Source: an uncultured Verrucomicrobiales bacterium (GTDB taxonomy: Bacteria; Verrucomicrobiota; Verrucomicrobiia; Verrucomicrobiales; Akkermansiaceae). Taken from it: a stretch of 64,000 nt of DNA. Both the position numbers and the translations under genes were made by a program. Below the pieces are notes generated by a model. The model was not told the origin of the DNA, did no database searches, and worked only from the letters and a program-made list of their open reading frames with translations. The stretch is from assembly GCA_937901085.1 (NCBI GenBank), contig CALCHQ010000086.1, positions 5,509-69,508 of the forward strand. The letters are read 5' to 3'. Shown one piece after another: positions 1 to 8,866 of this stretch (positions are counted from its first letter, which is position 1; the number at the start of each line of letters is the position of its first letter).

Positions 1-595
1 AGTCGAGGTAGCAGCTTTCATCCCCGCCATATATCTTGTCTCCCACGAGCGGGTGGCCCAGCCATGCGGCATGTACACGTATCTGGTGCATGCGCCCGGT
101 GTGGGGGCAGCAGCGCAGCAGAGCCATTCCCCTGCCCCGGCGCAAGACTTCAAAGCCGGTGCGGCATTCCTTGCCCTGCGGGTGGCAGCATTGGCGCACA
201 TGAATGCGTGTGGGGGCCACGCTTTCCATGCGGAGTATAGGTTCGGCACAGCAGGCGCTCTCCCAGCGAGGCACGCCCTGCACCACGGCAAAGTATTCCT
301 TGTGCAGCAAGCGAGCCTGCATGGCCTTGCCCAGTTCGCGAGCGGCTTCGGCATGCTTGGCTACCAAGATGATACCGCTGGTCTCGCGGTCGAGCCGGTT
401 GATGAGGGACACCTGCCCGCCAGTGGCCAGTTCATAGGAAAGCAGTTCATGCAGCCCGTGCCACAGGGTCGGTTCATTCTTTTCCCCCGTGGGGTGAGTA
501 AGCAGCGGAGCCGCCTTATCCACCACCAGCACGCCGGCATCCTCATACAGAACGCGGAATTCCGGCACCACGGCTATGGGCATGTCATAGCTCAT
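1..595 (-). CDS. RluA-family rRNA/tRNA pseudouridine synthase (3' end outside window)
   Basis: The protein converts specific uridines in structured RNA to pseudouridine. It reads from an ATG at 595 to the window edge without a stop, so about 198 residues are visible and the C-terminus is missing. The catalytic motif NRLDRETSG lies near residues 66-74, with the nucleophile at Asp69. The later family motif GRMHQIRVHAAWLGHPLVGD is also present, followed by KIYGGDES. No N-terminal S4 domain is seen, so it resembles the short RluA/RluC-like forms. Its ATG overlaps the TGA of the upstream RsuA-family gene (ATGA), suggesting translational coupling of two pseudouridine synthases. The exact target uridine cannot be read from the sequence. 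Confidence 0.88.
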   Translation of the reverse strand, partial: MSYDMPIAVVPEFRVLYEDAGVLVVDKAAPLLTHPTGEKNEPTLWHGLHELLSYELATGGQVSLINRLDRETSGIILVAKHAEAARELGKAMQARLLHKEYFAVVQGVPRWESACCAEPILRMESVAPTRIHVRQCCHPQGKECRTGFEVLRRGRGMALLRCCPHTGRMHQIRVHAAWLGHPLVGDKIYGGDESCYLD

Positions 596-1284
596 GAAAA
601 CAGGCCGGGGTCAATCTCCACCCATTCTCCGGGAGCCAGATTCAAATCAGCCAGCTTCAGGGGGCCGATTTCCACACGTTCCAGCGTCTCGACCGGCGCA
701 CCGACTGCCGCCAGCATGCGGCGCACCTGGTGGTAGCGCCCCTCGTGCAGGGTGAGCCGCCCGGAGCAGTCCCCGGTCAGCTCCAATTCTGCCGGGAGAC
801 AGGGTGTACGCTCCCCTTGCAGCATGAATTCACCGCTGGCAAACTGCTCCACGGCCTCCGGAGGAACAGGAGCAGCCGTGGTAAAGGCATATACCTTGGG
901 CACATGGCGGCGCGGGCTGGTCTGGGCGTGTTCAAAGGCTCCATCATCCGTGAGCAGCAGCAGGCCGCTGGTTTCCTTATCCAGCCGCCCCACGGTGTTC
1001 ACCGCCGGGTTGCGGCGCAGCCATTGCTCCGGCAGCAGGTCGTAGACCAGCACACCCTCCTCCTTGTGGCTGCATGTACAGCCGAGTGGTTTATTGAGAG
1101 CAATATACAGACCATCCGGAAACTCGACAGGGACACCATCCACCAGCACCTCGTGCGGCTCAACCTTCCCGGCCGGCGATTTCAGCGCCACTCCGTTGCA
1201 GGTCACCCGCCCGCGTTTAAGCCACAGCGCTACTTCGCGGCGGCTGCAATACCCGAATCGGCTCATTAGTGCATCTACTCTCAT
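592..1284 (-). CDS. RsuA/RluB/E/F-family pseudouridine synthase
   Basis: 230 residues, normal for the RsuA group, which modifies single uridines in 16S or 23S rRNA. An N-terminal S4 RNA-binding domain (about residues 1-48, starting MRVDALMSRFGYCSRREV) precedes the catalytic domain. The catalytic motif VGRLDKETSGLLLLT carries the nucleophile Asp102, and the C-terminal EGRYHQVRRMLAAVG segment is typical. The ATG at 1284 sits at the start of the S4 domain. Its stop overlaps the start of the next pseudouridine synthase by four bases. A weak promoter (TTGTTT-N16-CAAAAT) ends about 9 bases before the start. Whether it is RsuA, RluB, RluE or RluF is not resolvable here. Confidence 0.9.
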   Translation of the reverse strand: MRVDALMSRFGYCSRREVALWLKRGRVTCNGVALKSPAGKVEPHEVLVDGVPVEFPDGLYIALNKPLGCTCSHKEEGVLVYDLLPEQWLRRNPAVNTVGRLDKETSGLLLLTDDGAFEHAQTSPRRHVPKVYAFTTAAPVPPEAVEQFASGEFMLQGERTPCLPAELELTGDCSGRLTLHEGRYHQVRRMLAAVGAPVETLERVEIGPLKLADLNLAPGEWVEIDPGLFS

Positions 1285-1323
1285 GCCGCAGGCATTTTGC
1301 CATAATTTTTTGAAAAAACAAGG

Positions 1324-1352
1324 TTGAAATCACGTGGTTTTTGTGGTAGAAG
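1324..1352 (+). promoter_or_regulatory. predicted promoter of the TPR gene
   Basis: TTGAAA (1324-1329), 17-base spacer, TAGAAG (1347-1352). It predicts a 5' leader of about 64 bases before the ATG at 1423, and shows that the upstream in-frame TTG codon at 1324 is part of the -35 element rather than a start. Confidence 0.45.
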
Positions 1353-1422
1353 TAAGGCAGAAGCATTGGCCACCAATGCTACGTCGCTGCGTGGCCGGAA
1401 CGGACTACAATCTTTTCCTCTT

Positions 1423-2793
1423 ATGATTACACTTATTACCGAACGTCAGCTGGCAGCAGACCAGCAGGCTCTGTGGAAGAAAGCTCTGCAGGCCGTACAG
1501 ACCAAGAACTACAAGTATGCCGTCACCATTCTCAAGACGGTCGTCAAGCGCGTCCCCGGTTTCCTGGAAGGCCGCAAGCTTCTGCGCGCCTGCGAGGTGA
1601 AGTCCACCCCGGATGCCGGCCGCAAGGCTTCGCTCTTCGGCGGTCTGCGCGTGACCACCACCCGCCGCGATCCGGAAAGCGTGCTGGTCAACGTTGAGGA
1701 TGAACTGGAGCGCGACCCCTACTCTGTTTCGGCCAATGAAGCGCTGTTTGCCGCAGCCAACGAACTGAATTTGCCCGATATTGCCGCCTTTGCGCTGGAA
1801 ACCATCTGCCAGGGCACGCCGAACCCCAAGAAACACCTGCACCTGCTGGCCAAGCACTACATCCAGCACGAGCAGTTTGCCGAAGCGGCCGATGTGTACC
1901 GCCGAGTCCTGAAGACCGACCCGACCGATCCCGAAGCCATGCGCGGTGAGAAGGACTGCTCTGCCCGCGCCACCATGAAGCAGGGCAACTGGGAAGGCAA
2001 GGGCGACTTCCGCACCAAGATGAAGAACGCCAACGCCACGGCTGACCTGGAAAGCGCCGACAAGATGGGCCTTACCCGCGCCGAGCTGGAAACCCGCCTG
2101 GCCCAGCTTTCCCAGCAGTATGCAGTTGATAACACCAATCTTTCCGTCGTCAAGGACATTGCCTCTGTGTACGAACAGATGGAGGATTACGCCAACGCCT
2201 ATTCCTTCTTTGCCTACGCTTACCAGCTGAGTGGCTCTGCAGACGTGGCGCTCAACGACAAGGCCATGGCCATGCACGAAAAAGCCATGCAGGCCGAGCT
2301 GGAATACTACGAGCAGGTGCTTGCAGCTGACCCGACCAACGAGGAAGCCGCCGCCACACTTGCCCAGCGCAAGCAGGAAATGGCCGCCGCCGTGGTGGCT
2401 GATGCCCGCGCCCGCGTAGAAGCCAACCCGACCGATGCCCAGCTGCAGTTCAAGCTCGGCCAGGCACTCTTCGATGCCGGTGAATACACCGAAGCTATTC
2501 CCGCCCTGCAGCGCGCCCGCACCAACCCGAACATCCGCATCAAGTCCATGCTCATGCTCGGCAAGTGCTACCACGCCAAGAAGATGGTCGATATGGCCAT
2601 CCGCCAGCTGGAAGATGCCGACAAGGAGCTGCTCACCATGGACGACACCAAGAAGGAAGTGCTGTACATGATTGGCGTGCTGTACGAGGAAGCTGGCAAC
2701 AAGGAAAAGAGCATCGAAACCCTCAAGGCCATCTACGAAGTGGATTACGGCTACAAGGATGTGGCCACCCGCGTGGAATCCGCCTACAGCTGA
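1423..2793 (+). CDS. tetratricopeptide-repeat protein of unknown function
   Basis: 456 residues, start at the ATG at 1423 (MITLITERQLAADQQ). A more upstream in-frame TTG would place the predicted promoter inside the coding region. No signal peptide or membrane segment is evident, so it is probably cytoplasmic. At least three TPR-like stretches are visible: around residues 20-50 (LWKKALQAVQTKNYKYAVTI), near 150-185 (AEAADVYRRVLKTDPTDPEA), and around 345-380 (LQFKLGQALFDAGEYTEAIP). More helices run to the C-terminus. A Thr/Arg-rich stretch and a Lys-rich linker separate them. It is probably a scaffold for protein-protein contacts. No catalytic motif was recognised. It is monocistronic, ending at a strong terminator. 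Confidence 0.75.
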   Translation: MITLITERQLAADQQALWKKALQAVQTKNYKYAVTILKTVVKRVPGFLEGRKLLRACEVKSTPDAGRKASLFGGLRVTTTRRDPESVLVNVEDELERDPYSVSANEALFAAANELNLPDIAAFALETICQGTPNPKKHLHLLAKHYIQHEQFAEAADVYRRVLKTDPTDPEAMRGEKDCSARATMKQGNWEGKGDFRTKMKNANATADLESADKMGLTRAELETRLAQLSQQYAVDNTNLSVVKDIASVYEQMEDYANAYSFFAYAYQLSGSADVALNDKAMAMHEKAMQAELEYYEQVLAADPTNEEAAATLAQRKQEMAAAVVADARARVEANPTDAQLQFKLGQALFDAGEYTEAIPALQRARTNPNIRIKSMLMLGKCYHAKKMVDMAIRQLEDADKELLTMDDTKKEVLYMIGVLYEEAGNKEKSIETLKAIYEVDYGYKDVATRVESAYS

Positions 2794-2815
2794 AGCCCTT
2801 TCCCCTGATTCAACC

Positions 2816-2850
2816 AAACACCCCGGTGTTGCTCACCGGGGTGTTTTTTT
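2816..2850 (+). terminator. rho-independent terminator after the TPR gene
   Basis: A perfect 12-bp stem (AACACCCCGGTG / CACCGGGGTGTT) with a 5-base loop is followed by five further T residues. It lies 22 bases after the TPR stop and just before the convergent ankyrin gene's stop. Confidence 0.9.
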
Positions 2851-2855
2851 GCTTC

Positions 2856-4040
2856 TCAAAGCACGGCTCGGATAAGCTCCGGCAAATTATCCGGCAGGGT
2901 CTCCCCAGGCCGCAGGCGTGCTCCCCGCTCCACCAGCAGACGGATAAGAGCCTCAGCATCGTCCTGCTCCTGCGGCTGGCGGGCAGCAACCTGGGCAAGA
3001 GCCATGTGAAGCGGAGACTTCTGCCAGTCTTCACCGGCCGGTGGCTGCATGAAATTCGGGTCGAATCCGGCATCCAGCAGAATACGCGCCAGCTCCAGCA
3101 TATCACGCAGCGGCAATTTCTCCAAGGTAAATAGAAATTGCAAAGCCGTGCCACCCTCATCAGAATAGCAGACATCAGGTCTCATGGAGTCTTCCCGGAG
3201 AAGTTCCCGCAGCGACTCCGGTTGATTTTCCAGGCACAACATGCAGCAAATCTTATGTCGGCTATCAGGTGACGGCATGTACCCCTGCCGCAATGCCCAC
3301 TGAGCCGCCTGCGGCGTACCACCCATGATGCCGAGCAGGATGGCATCTGACACGCTCTGCTCCAGCTGAGGGCGCTGCAAATCGGGCTTGCATTCGCTCA
3401 GCCAGTCGAGCAACTGGTAGTGAGCCTCCGGCGACACGCATCTTTCACGGAATCTGCTGTATTCCGGGATATACTCCGCAGACAAAGCTTCAATAGCCAG
3501 CGTCCGCACCTTGCTTGAAACCGTCGGCATAAGGCTTTGGTATTCCGCATTCACATCGGAACCGCGTCTCACCAGCTCTCGAAACAATTCAAAGCGCTCC
3601 AGGCGCAACGCCCAGGCGGCCAGAGGTTCTCCACTGCGAGTCAGCACGTTTCCCTCCCCGCTCTCCATAACTATGTGCAGTGCTTCACGCGCCGGGGCAG
3701 CAAACGCTTTGTAATTAAGCGCAACGGAAAGTAAATTTCCGGAACCGAAACAGGCATTGAGAGCCGGAACGAGCGGATGTCCCATTCCCTCCTCCCAGCT
3801 GATGGCCGGCACCGCCGCCAGAATGCGGTTGTGGCGCAGCTCCTCATCCAACGCCAGCAAATCGGCGCGATGTTCCGCGCTCCAGCCCTCGTGACACTCA
3901 GGAGGTGCGCCCCTGGTCCAGCCGAAAACATAGGCACGAGCAGCCAGCAACAGCGCAAACAGAGTCCAGACAAAGGCTGCAAGCCAGCGCAACCAGCGGC
4001 GGGGCTTTTTCTGCTTCCTGTTTTCCTCATTCGCATTCAT
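2856..4040 (-). CDS. membrane-anchored ankyrin-repeat protein
   Basis: 394 residues. A basic N-terminus (NRKQKKPRRWLRW) is followed by one hydrophobic segment (about residues 18-40, WLAAFVWTLFALLLAARAYV). This suggests a single anchor with the rest facing the periplasm. Weak ankyrin-like helices include the region around residues 140-175 (LAAWALRLERFELFRELVRRGSDVNAE) and a C-terminal repeat (LLVERGARLRPGETLPDNLP). Several repeats are degenerate. The start ATG at 4040 lies 9 bases after a good promoter. Function is unknown; ankyrin proteins usually bind other proteins. A second, smaller exported ankyrin protein lies at 8867-9460. Confidence 0.7.
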   Translation of the reverse strand: MNANEENRKQKKPRRWLRWLAAFVWTLFALLLAARAYVFGWTRGAPPECHEGWSAEHRADLLALDEELRHNRILAAVPAISWEEGMGHPLVPALNACFGSGNLLSVALNYKAFAAPAREALHIVMESGEGNVLTRSGEPLAAWALRLERFELFRELVRRGSDVNAEYQSLMPTVSSKVRTLAIEALSAEYIPEYSRFRERCVSPEAHYQLLDWLSECKPDLQRPQLEQSVSDAILLGIMGGTPQAAQWALRQGYMPSPDSRHKICCMLCLENQPESLRELLREDSMRPDVCYSDEGGTALQFLFTLEKLPLRDMLELARILLDAGFDPNFMQPPAGEDWQKSPLHMALAQVAARQPQEQDDAEALIRLLVERGARLRPGETLPDNLPELIRAVL

Positions 4041-4049
4041 ACCATCAGC

Positions 4050-4078
4050 ATGTTAACAGTTTCCGGACCCTCCGGCAA
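4050..4078 (-). promoter_or_regulatory. predicted promoter of the ankyrin gene
   Basis: On the minus strand: TTGCCG (4078-4073), 17-base spacer, TAACAT (4055-4050). The ATG at 4040 follows 9 bases later, giving a leader of about 2-3 bases. Confidence 0.55.
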
Positions 4079-4206
4079 GTTTTTTCCGCCACGTTCAGCG
4101 CGCCGATTTTCCGCGCTGTGACGCGGATTTTACTTGACAAGAACACCATTTTTCTGCCACTAATATAGACCAGCGAAGCGCCCCGGGCGCCAAAGATTTT
4201 CCGACC

Positions 4207-7068
4207 ATGTCCAAGACGCTCATCATAGCAGAGAAACCGAGTGTAGCAGCCGATTTAGCCCGTGTTCTGGGCAAGCATCTGGGTAAATTCAAGAAAGACG
4301 ATGCGAGTCAGAGTTTTTCGAATGACACCCTCATCATCACCTCGGCCGTGGGTCACCTGGTGGAGCAGAAGAAGCCCCAGACCGAGGATGGCAAGAGCCT
4401 GCCCTGGAAGATGGAGTACCTGCCGGTCATGCCGGCTAACATGGAGCTGGAACCCATTGACAAATCCGCCGACCGCCTGCGTAAGGTGCTGAAGCTGGCC
4501 CGCAGCAAAGAAGTGACCACCCTGGTGAATGCCTGCGATGCCGGGCGCGAAGGTGAGCTTATTTTCCGCAACATCATCCGCTACGGAAAAATAAGGAAAC
4601 CCATCCGCCGCCTGTGGATGCAGAGCATGACGGATGACTCGATTCTGGAGGCATGGAATGCGCTTAAGAGCGATGAAGAGATGCTCAACCTGGCCGATGC
4701 TGCCGTGTGCCGCAGCGAGTCCGACTGGCTGGTGGGGCTGAACAGCACCCGCGCCCTCACCGCCCTGCAGAGCGGCGTGGGCGGCTTCAATGTCACCCCC
4801 ACCGGGCGTGTGCAGACGCCGACGCTGGCGCTGCTGGCTGCCCGCCAGAAGGATATCCTGGCCTTTACGCCTGAAACCTACCACGAAGTTCACGCCACGT
4901 TCAGCGCCGGCAGCGGCAGTTACGAAGGGCGCTGGTTTGATACCGCCTGGAAGAAGGTTGAAAAAGCCCCCCAGCGCACCAAGGAACGCCTGTGGGATGC
5001 CGGCACGGCCGCTGCCATCGCCGCGCGCTGCCAGGGACGCCCCGGCACGGTGAAGGAGACCCGCAAGCCGGTTTCCATGCCTGCCCCCCTGCTCTTCGAC
5101 CTTACCTCGCTGCAGAAGGAAGCCAGCAACCGCTTCGGTTTCTCAGCCCGCCGCACCTTGCAGATTGCCCAGGAATGCTATGAAAAGCACAAGGTGCTGA
5201 CCTACCCGCGTACCGACTCCAAATTCCTGCCGAATGACTACCTGAAAGTAGCCGCGCGCACCGTGGAATCCATTGCCGGGAATCTGCCCGAATTCGCCCC
5301 CTATGCCAACGCCATTCTGGAGAACCGCAGCGTGCGTGCCAATAAGCGCGTCTTCGACAGCTCCAAGGTGAGCGACCACTTTGCCATCATCCCGACCGGC
5401 AAATTCGTCAACCTCACGGGGGATGCCGCCCGCATCTTCACGCTGGTGGTGCAACGCTTCCTCGGCGTCTTCATGCCCAACGCCGAATACGAGGACACGG
5501 AACGCACCACAACGGTGAGCAGTCCCGGCGCGGAAGACCACTTCTACACCCACGGCCGCGTGATGCTCACCCCCGGCTGGCGAGCCCTCTACGGCCCCGA
5601 CAAGCGCAAGAAGGACGAACTTTGCCAGGTAGCCGCAGGGGAGACCGTGACGGCCACCCGCGTCGAAGCCAGCGCAGACCAGACCAAGGCCCCCGCCGCT
5701 TATACGGAAGCAACCCTGCTGACCGCCATGGAAACAGCCGGCAAGCTGGTGGAGGATGAAGACCTGGCCGATGCCATGAAGGAACGGGGACTGGGTACAC
5801 CTGCCACCCGTGCCGCCATTATCGAAGGTCTCATCACCCAGGAATACATTGCCCGCGAGGGGAAGGAACTCATCGCCACGCGCCGCGGCATGGACCTCAT
5901 CGACCTGCTGGGCAAAATCGGGCTCAGCACCCTCTCCAGCCCGGAACTCACAGGCGAGTGGGAATACCGACTCAAGCAGATGGAAAGCGGGCATCTGGAC
6001 CGCACCACCTTCATGAAGGATATCCGCACCTACACCACGGACATTGTGGAAGCGGTGCGCGACTACATGCAGAACGGCAAGAACCCGGATCTGGAACTCA
6101 CCTGCCCGGCCTGCGGCCAGGCCGGCCTGAGCAGCCGCGTGGATTCCATCTCCTGCAACAGCTGCAAGTTCCGCATCCGCCGCGTGCATGCAGGGCTCAC
6201 CCTCACCGATGACCAGCTCTGCGAGCTTATCAGCCAGGGTTCCCTGCCGGTCATGGATGGCTTCCGCTCGAAGTTCGGCAAGCCTTTCAAGGCAGGGCTG
6301 CGGATGGTGGCGCCCCAGACGGCACGCAGCATCTGGAAAGCCGAGTTCTACTTTGATTCCGACCGCAGCGAGCAGAAGCAGGAGGAAGCCCCGGCTCAGA
6401 CGGCCGGTATGGTACTGGTGAAAGACCAGGGCGAACTGCCCCTGCTGGTGAACGACAAGCAGTGGAGTGTGCCAGACTACACCCAGGCCAATGGCCGCAA
6501 GGGCTTCACGATGTCCCGCAACATTCTCGGCATGGAAATCAGCGGGGAAGTGCTGCGCCAGGTGCTTGCCAGCGGCAAGAGCGATTTGATTACCGGCTTC
6601 GTGTCCCAGCGCACCAACCGCGCCTTTGATGCCTACCTGGTGCTGGATGAAAAGAAAGGAAACGTGGGCTTCGAATTCCCGCCCCGCGAGGCTCGCCCGA
6701 AGAACAGCAAGGAAAAGGCCGACAAGAAGTTCACCGCCGCCTCCACCGCCGCCGAAGACCTGAGTCAGGGTACCAGCCACGGTGTCATCAAGGTCAAGGG
6801 CAAGGGCGAACACGAACTGGTGGAGACGGAGAACGCCTGGCATGTGAACGGACTCACCTATGGCAAGACCCGCAAGCCCCTGGCCATTCCCCACAGCATG
6901 TGTGACATCAACCTGGATGCCGCCACCGTCACCCAGCTGCTCACCAAGGGCAAGACGGAACTCATCAAGGATTTCACCAGCCACAAGAGCGGCAAGAAGT
7001 TCGACGCCTACCTCGTCTTCAACACGTCCACCGGACGCGTTTCCTACGAGTTCCCGCCGCGTAAGTAA
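4207..7068 (+). CDS. topB: DNA topoisomerase III-type (type IA) topoisomerase
   Basis: 953 residues. This type IA enzyme breaks one DNA strand and passes another, relaxing negative supercoils or decatenating DNA. The N-terminal Toprim domain begins MSKTLIIAEKPSVAADLARV. The active-site tyrosine is Tyr333 in LTYPRTDSKFLP, matching the TopB pattern. Toprim acidic residues appear in NACDAGREGELIFR. A single four-cysteine zinc finger (CPAC...CNSC) lies near residues 633-655. Three topoisomerase C-terminal repeat modules follow, two ending in FEFPP and YEFPP. The protein is longer than E. coli TopB (about 650) because of these repeats. ATG at 4207 is the natural start of Toprim. A 17-base gap leads to the next gene, suggesting cotranscription. 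Confidence 0.92.
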   Translation: MSKTLIIAEKPSVAADLARVLGKHLGKFKKDDASQSFSNDTLIITSAVGHLVEQKKPQTEDGKSLPWKMEYLPVMPANMELEPIDKSADRLRKVLKLARSKEVTTLVNACDAGREGELIFRNIIRYGKIRKPIRRLWMQSMTDDSILEAWNALKSDEEMLNLADAAVCRSESDWLVGLNSTRALTALQSGVGGFNVTPTGRVQTPTLALLAARQKDILAFTPETYHEVHATFSAGSGSYEGRWFDTAWKKVEKAPQRTKERLWDAGTAAAIAARCQGRPGTVKETRKPVSMPAPLLFDLTSLQKEASNRFGFSARRTLQIAQECYEKHKVLTYPRTDSKFLPNDYLKVAARTVESIAGNLPEFAPYANAILENRSVRANKRVFDSSKVSDHFAIIPTGKFVNLTGDAARIFTLVVQRFLGVFMPNAEYEDTERTTTVSSPGAEDHFYTHGRVMLTPGWRALYGPDKRKKDELCQVAAGETVTATRVEASADQTKAPAAYTEATLLTAMETAGKLVEDEDLADAMKERGLGTPATRAAIIEGLITQEYIAREGKELIATRRGMDLIDLLGKIGLSTLSSPELTGEWEYRLKQMESGHLDRTTFMKDIRTYTTDIVEAVRDYMQNGKNPDLELTCPACGQAGLSSRVDSISCNSCKFRIRRVHAGLTLTDDQLCELISQGSLPVMDGFRSKFGKPFKAGLRMVAPQTARSIWKAEFYFDSDRSEQKQEEAPAQTAGMVLVKDQGELPLLVNDKQWSVPDYTQANGRKGFTMSRNILGMEISGEVLRQVLASGKSDLITGFVSQRTNRAFDAYLVLDEKKGNVGFEFPPREARPKNSKEKADKKFTAASTAAEDLSQGTSHGVIKVKGKGEHELVETENAWHVNGLTYGKTRKPLAIPHSMCDINLDAATVTQLLTKGKTELIKDFTSHKSGKKFDAYLVFNTSTGRVSYEFPPRK

Positions 7069-7085
7069 GCAAGCGCTATACCGCT

Positions 7086-8078
7086 ATGGGTGTTGTCAAA
7101 AAAATACTCAGCTATTTTGATGCCTTCACCACGGGGATAATCATCAGCCTGGGGCTGGGCATCGTCGTTCCCTGCCATGGGGCGGGAGCAACGTTCTTCG
7201 ATACCCTCACGCATGCGGCCATCGTGCTGCTCTTCTTTCTGTACGGAGTCAAGCTCTCGCGCAAATCCGTCGTCGAGGGCCTGCTCAACTGGCGGCTGCA
7301 GAGCATGGTATTTGCCTTCACCTTCATCTTCTTCCCCGTCATCATCCCGCTTCTGCGACCGCTCTTCGAGCCCATGGTGGGCGGGGCGATGTTCATGGGG
7401 CTTGTTTATGTAGCCTGCCTGCCCTCCACCGTGCAGAGCAGCATTGCCTTCACCTCGGTAGCAGGTGGCAATGTGCCGGCGGCTGTCTGCTCGGCCTCCG
7501 TGTCAAGTCTGCTGGGCGTGTTCCTGACCCCCTTTCTGGTCAGCCTGCTCTTTGCCACAGACGGCAACGGCACCCAGGTCGGGCTGGATACCGTGCTGAA
7601 AATCTGCTATCAGATTCTGCTTCCCTTTGCTGCGGGGCAACTCTGCCAGCCCCTGCTGCGGAAATGGGTGCTGGGGCATAAGACCCTCATTGGCTGGAAT
7701 GATAAAGCCACCATCTGGCTGGTGGTGTACACCGCTTTCTCCAACGCCACCAGCGGAGGCTACTGGGACAAGTTGCAGGCCGCCCAGCTCGGCGGTCTTG
7801 TTGTGGCCTGCCTCATCATCCTCTGCCTTACCTTTGCCGCTACCTGGTACAGCAGCAAGCTGCTCAGATTCAAGCGAGAGGACTGCATCACCATCGTCTT
7901 CTGCGGCTCCAAGAAAAGCCTGGCCGTAGGTGCGCCCATGATGATGGCTATCTTCGGCACACTGGACAACAACCTCCTCTTACCCCTCATGGTCTTCCAC
8001 CAGGTGCAGCTCATGCTCTGCGCGCACCTGGCCCGCCTCTGGTCCAGGGGTAGCACGGCAGATTCCGGCGGCTATTGA
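7086..8078 (+). CDS. bile acid:sodium symporter-family transporter
   Basis: 330 residues with about ten hydrophobic segments, the usual size and layout of the BASS superfamily, in the YfeH/RCH1-like branch. Family features are visible: VKLSRKSVVEGL after TM2, the crossover-type segment YVACLPSTVQSSIAFTSVAGGN (about residues 107-128), and a second AVGAPMMMAIFG near the C-terminus. It sits in the inner membrane. The substrate cannot be inferred. The gene follows topB by 17 bases and probably shares its transcript. ATG at 7086 places the first membrane helix at about residue 12. Confidence 0.85.
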   Translation: MGVVKKILSYFDAFTTGIIISLGLGIVVPCHGAGATFFDTLTHAAIVLLFFLYGVKLSRKSVVEGLLNWRLQSMVFAFTFIFFPVIIPLLRPLFEPMVGGAMFMGLVYVACLPSTVQSSIAFTSVAGGNVPAAVCSASVSSLLGVFLTPFLVSLLFATDGNGTQVGLDTVLKICYQILLPFAAGQLCQPLLRKWVLGHKTLIGWNDKATIWLVVYTAFSNATSGGYWDKLQAAQLGGLVVACLIILCLTFAATWYSSKLLRFKREDCITIVFCGSKKSLAVGAPMMMAIFGTLDNNLLLPLMVFHQVQLMLCAHLARLWSRGSTADSGGY

Positions 8079-8107
8079 TTGACATTTCCAACAGCTGACA
8101 TTATACT
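8079..8107 (+). promoter_or_regulatory. strong predicted promoter of the YwaF-like gene
   Basis: A consensus -35 TTGACA (8079-8084), 17-base spacer and TATACT (8102-8107), beginning at the base after the preceding stop. The ATG at 8121 follows 13 bases later, so the in-frame TTG at 8079 is not the start. Confidence 0.75.
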
Positions 8108-8120
8108 GAAAGTCGTTCAA

Positions 8121-8810
8121 ATGGAAACAACTGAAGCCTTCGTCCGCTGGTCAGCCAGCCATTGGGGAGCGGTCATTGTCACCGCCATAGTCACGCTGTG
8201 CATCATAGGCGGAGCGCTGCGCCAACCGCTGGAGTGCCGCCAGCGCATCTGCCGCGCGCTGGCCGTCGTGGTCGGTCTCATCTACCTCTCAGACTCCGCC
8301 TTCATCCTCCTCACCCAGCACCACGGCAGCTGGGAAAAGAACCTGCCGCTGCACTACTGCAGCATGATGCTGCTGGTCGCCACCTTTGCCTTGTGGACCC
8401 GCAACCGGACAGCCTGCTGGGTGCTGTATTTCGGGGCGCTCACCGCCTGCCTGCAAGGGCTTATCACTCCCGCGCTGGAGGCCGGATTCCCGACGCTGCG
8501 TTTCTGCCTCTTCTTCTGCCTCCACGGCATTCTGATGCCGGCCGCCCTGGCCGTTCCCCTGCTGCTGGAACTCCGTGCCCGCCTGCGCGATGTGGTCATC
8601 AGCCTGCTGCTCATGGATATCTACCTGCTCTGCATCCACCCGGTGAATCTGCTTCTGAATACCAACTACGGCTTCACGCGGGAAAGCCCGGTGCCCGGCT
8701 GCATCCTGGACTATGCGGGCCCGGCGCCCTGGTACTACCTGTTATTGCAGATTCCGGCCTTCATCCTGTTCAGCCTCATGCTCCTGCCTGTCCGGGAGAA
8801 ACGGAGCTGA
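8121..8810 (+). CDS. YwaF/TIGR02206-family integral membrane protein
   Basis: 229 residues from the ATG at 8121, which follows a near-consensus promoter. Seven or so hydrophobic segments are visible. Family hallmarks include a conserved LPLHYCSMMLL motif (about residues 77-87), acidic and His residues between helices, and the late NLLLNTNYGFTRESPVPGCI stretch. The YwaF/TMEM164-like family is uncharacterised in bacteria. It lies in the inner membrane. Its own promoter means it can be expressed apart from the topB transcript. It ends facing a convergent terminator. Confidence 0.72.
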   Translation: METTEAFVRWSASHWGAVIVTAIVTLCIIGGALRQPLECRQRICRALAVVVGLIYLSDSAFILLTQHHGSWEKNLPLHYCSMMLLVATFALWTRNRTACWVLYFGALTACLQGLITPALEAGFPTLRFCLFFCLHGILMPAALAVPLLLELRARLRDVVISLLLMDIYLLCIHPVNLLLNTNYGFTRESPVPGCILDYAGPAPWYYLLLQIPAFILFSLMLLPVREKRS

Positions 8811-8811
8811 A

Positions 8812-8841
8812 AAAAATGAGCGCGGTGTCTCCACCGCGCTC
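8812..8841 (-). terminator. rho-independent terminator of the argD-ankyrin transcript
   Basis: A perfect 10-bp stem (GAGCGCGGTG / CACCGCGCTC, 4-base loop). On the minus strand it is followed by a run of T residues, and it lies between two convergent genes. Confidence 0.85.
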
Positions 8842-8866
8842 TGATAACATAAACCTGCTGTCCTTG

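Noticed and set aside
4135..4167. Promoter for topB from TTGACA at 4135 and TAATAT at 4162
   Set aside because: The spacing is 21 bases, too long for the pattern seen elsewhere. A promoter probably lies here, but I could not fix it.
5143..6984. 613-codon open frame on the minus strand inside topB
   Set aside because: The topB protein has complete catalytic and zinc motifs; the antisense product does not resemble any family.
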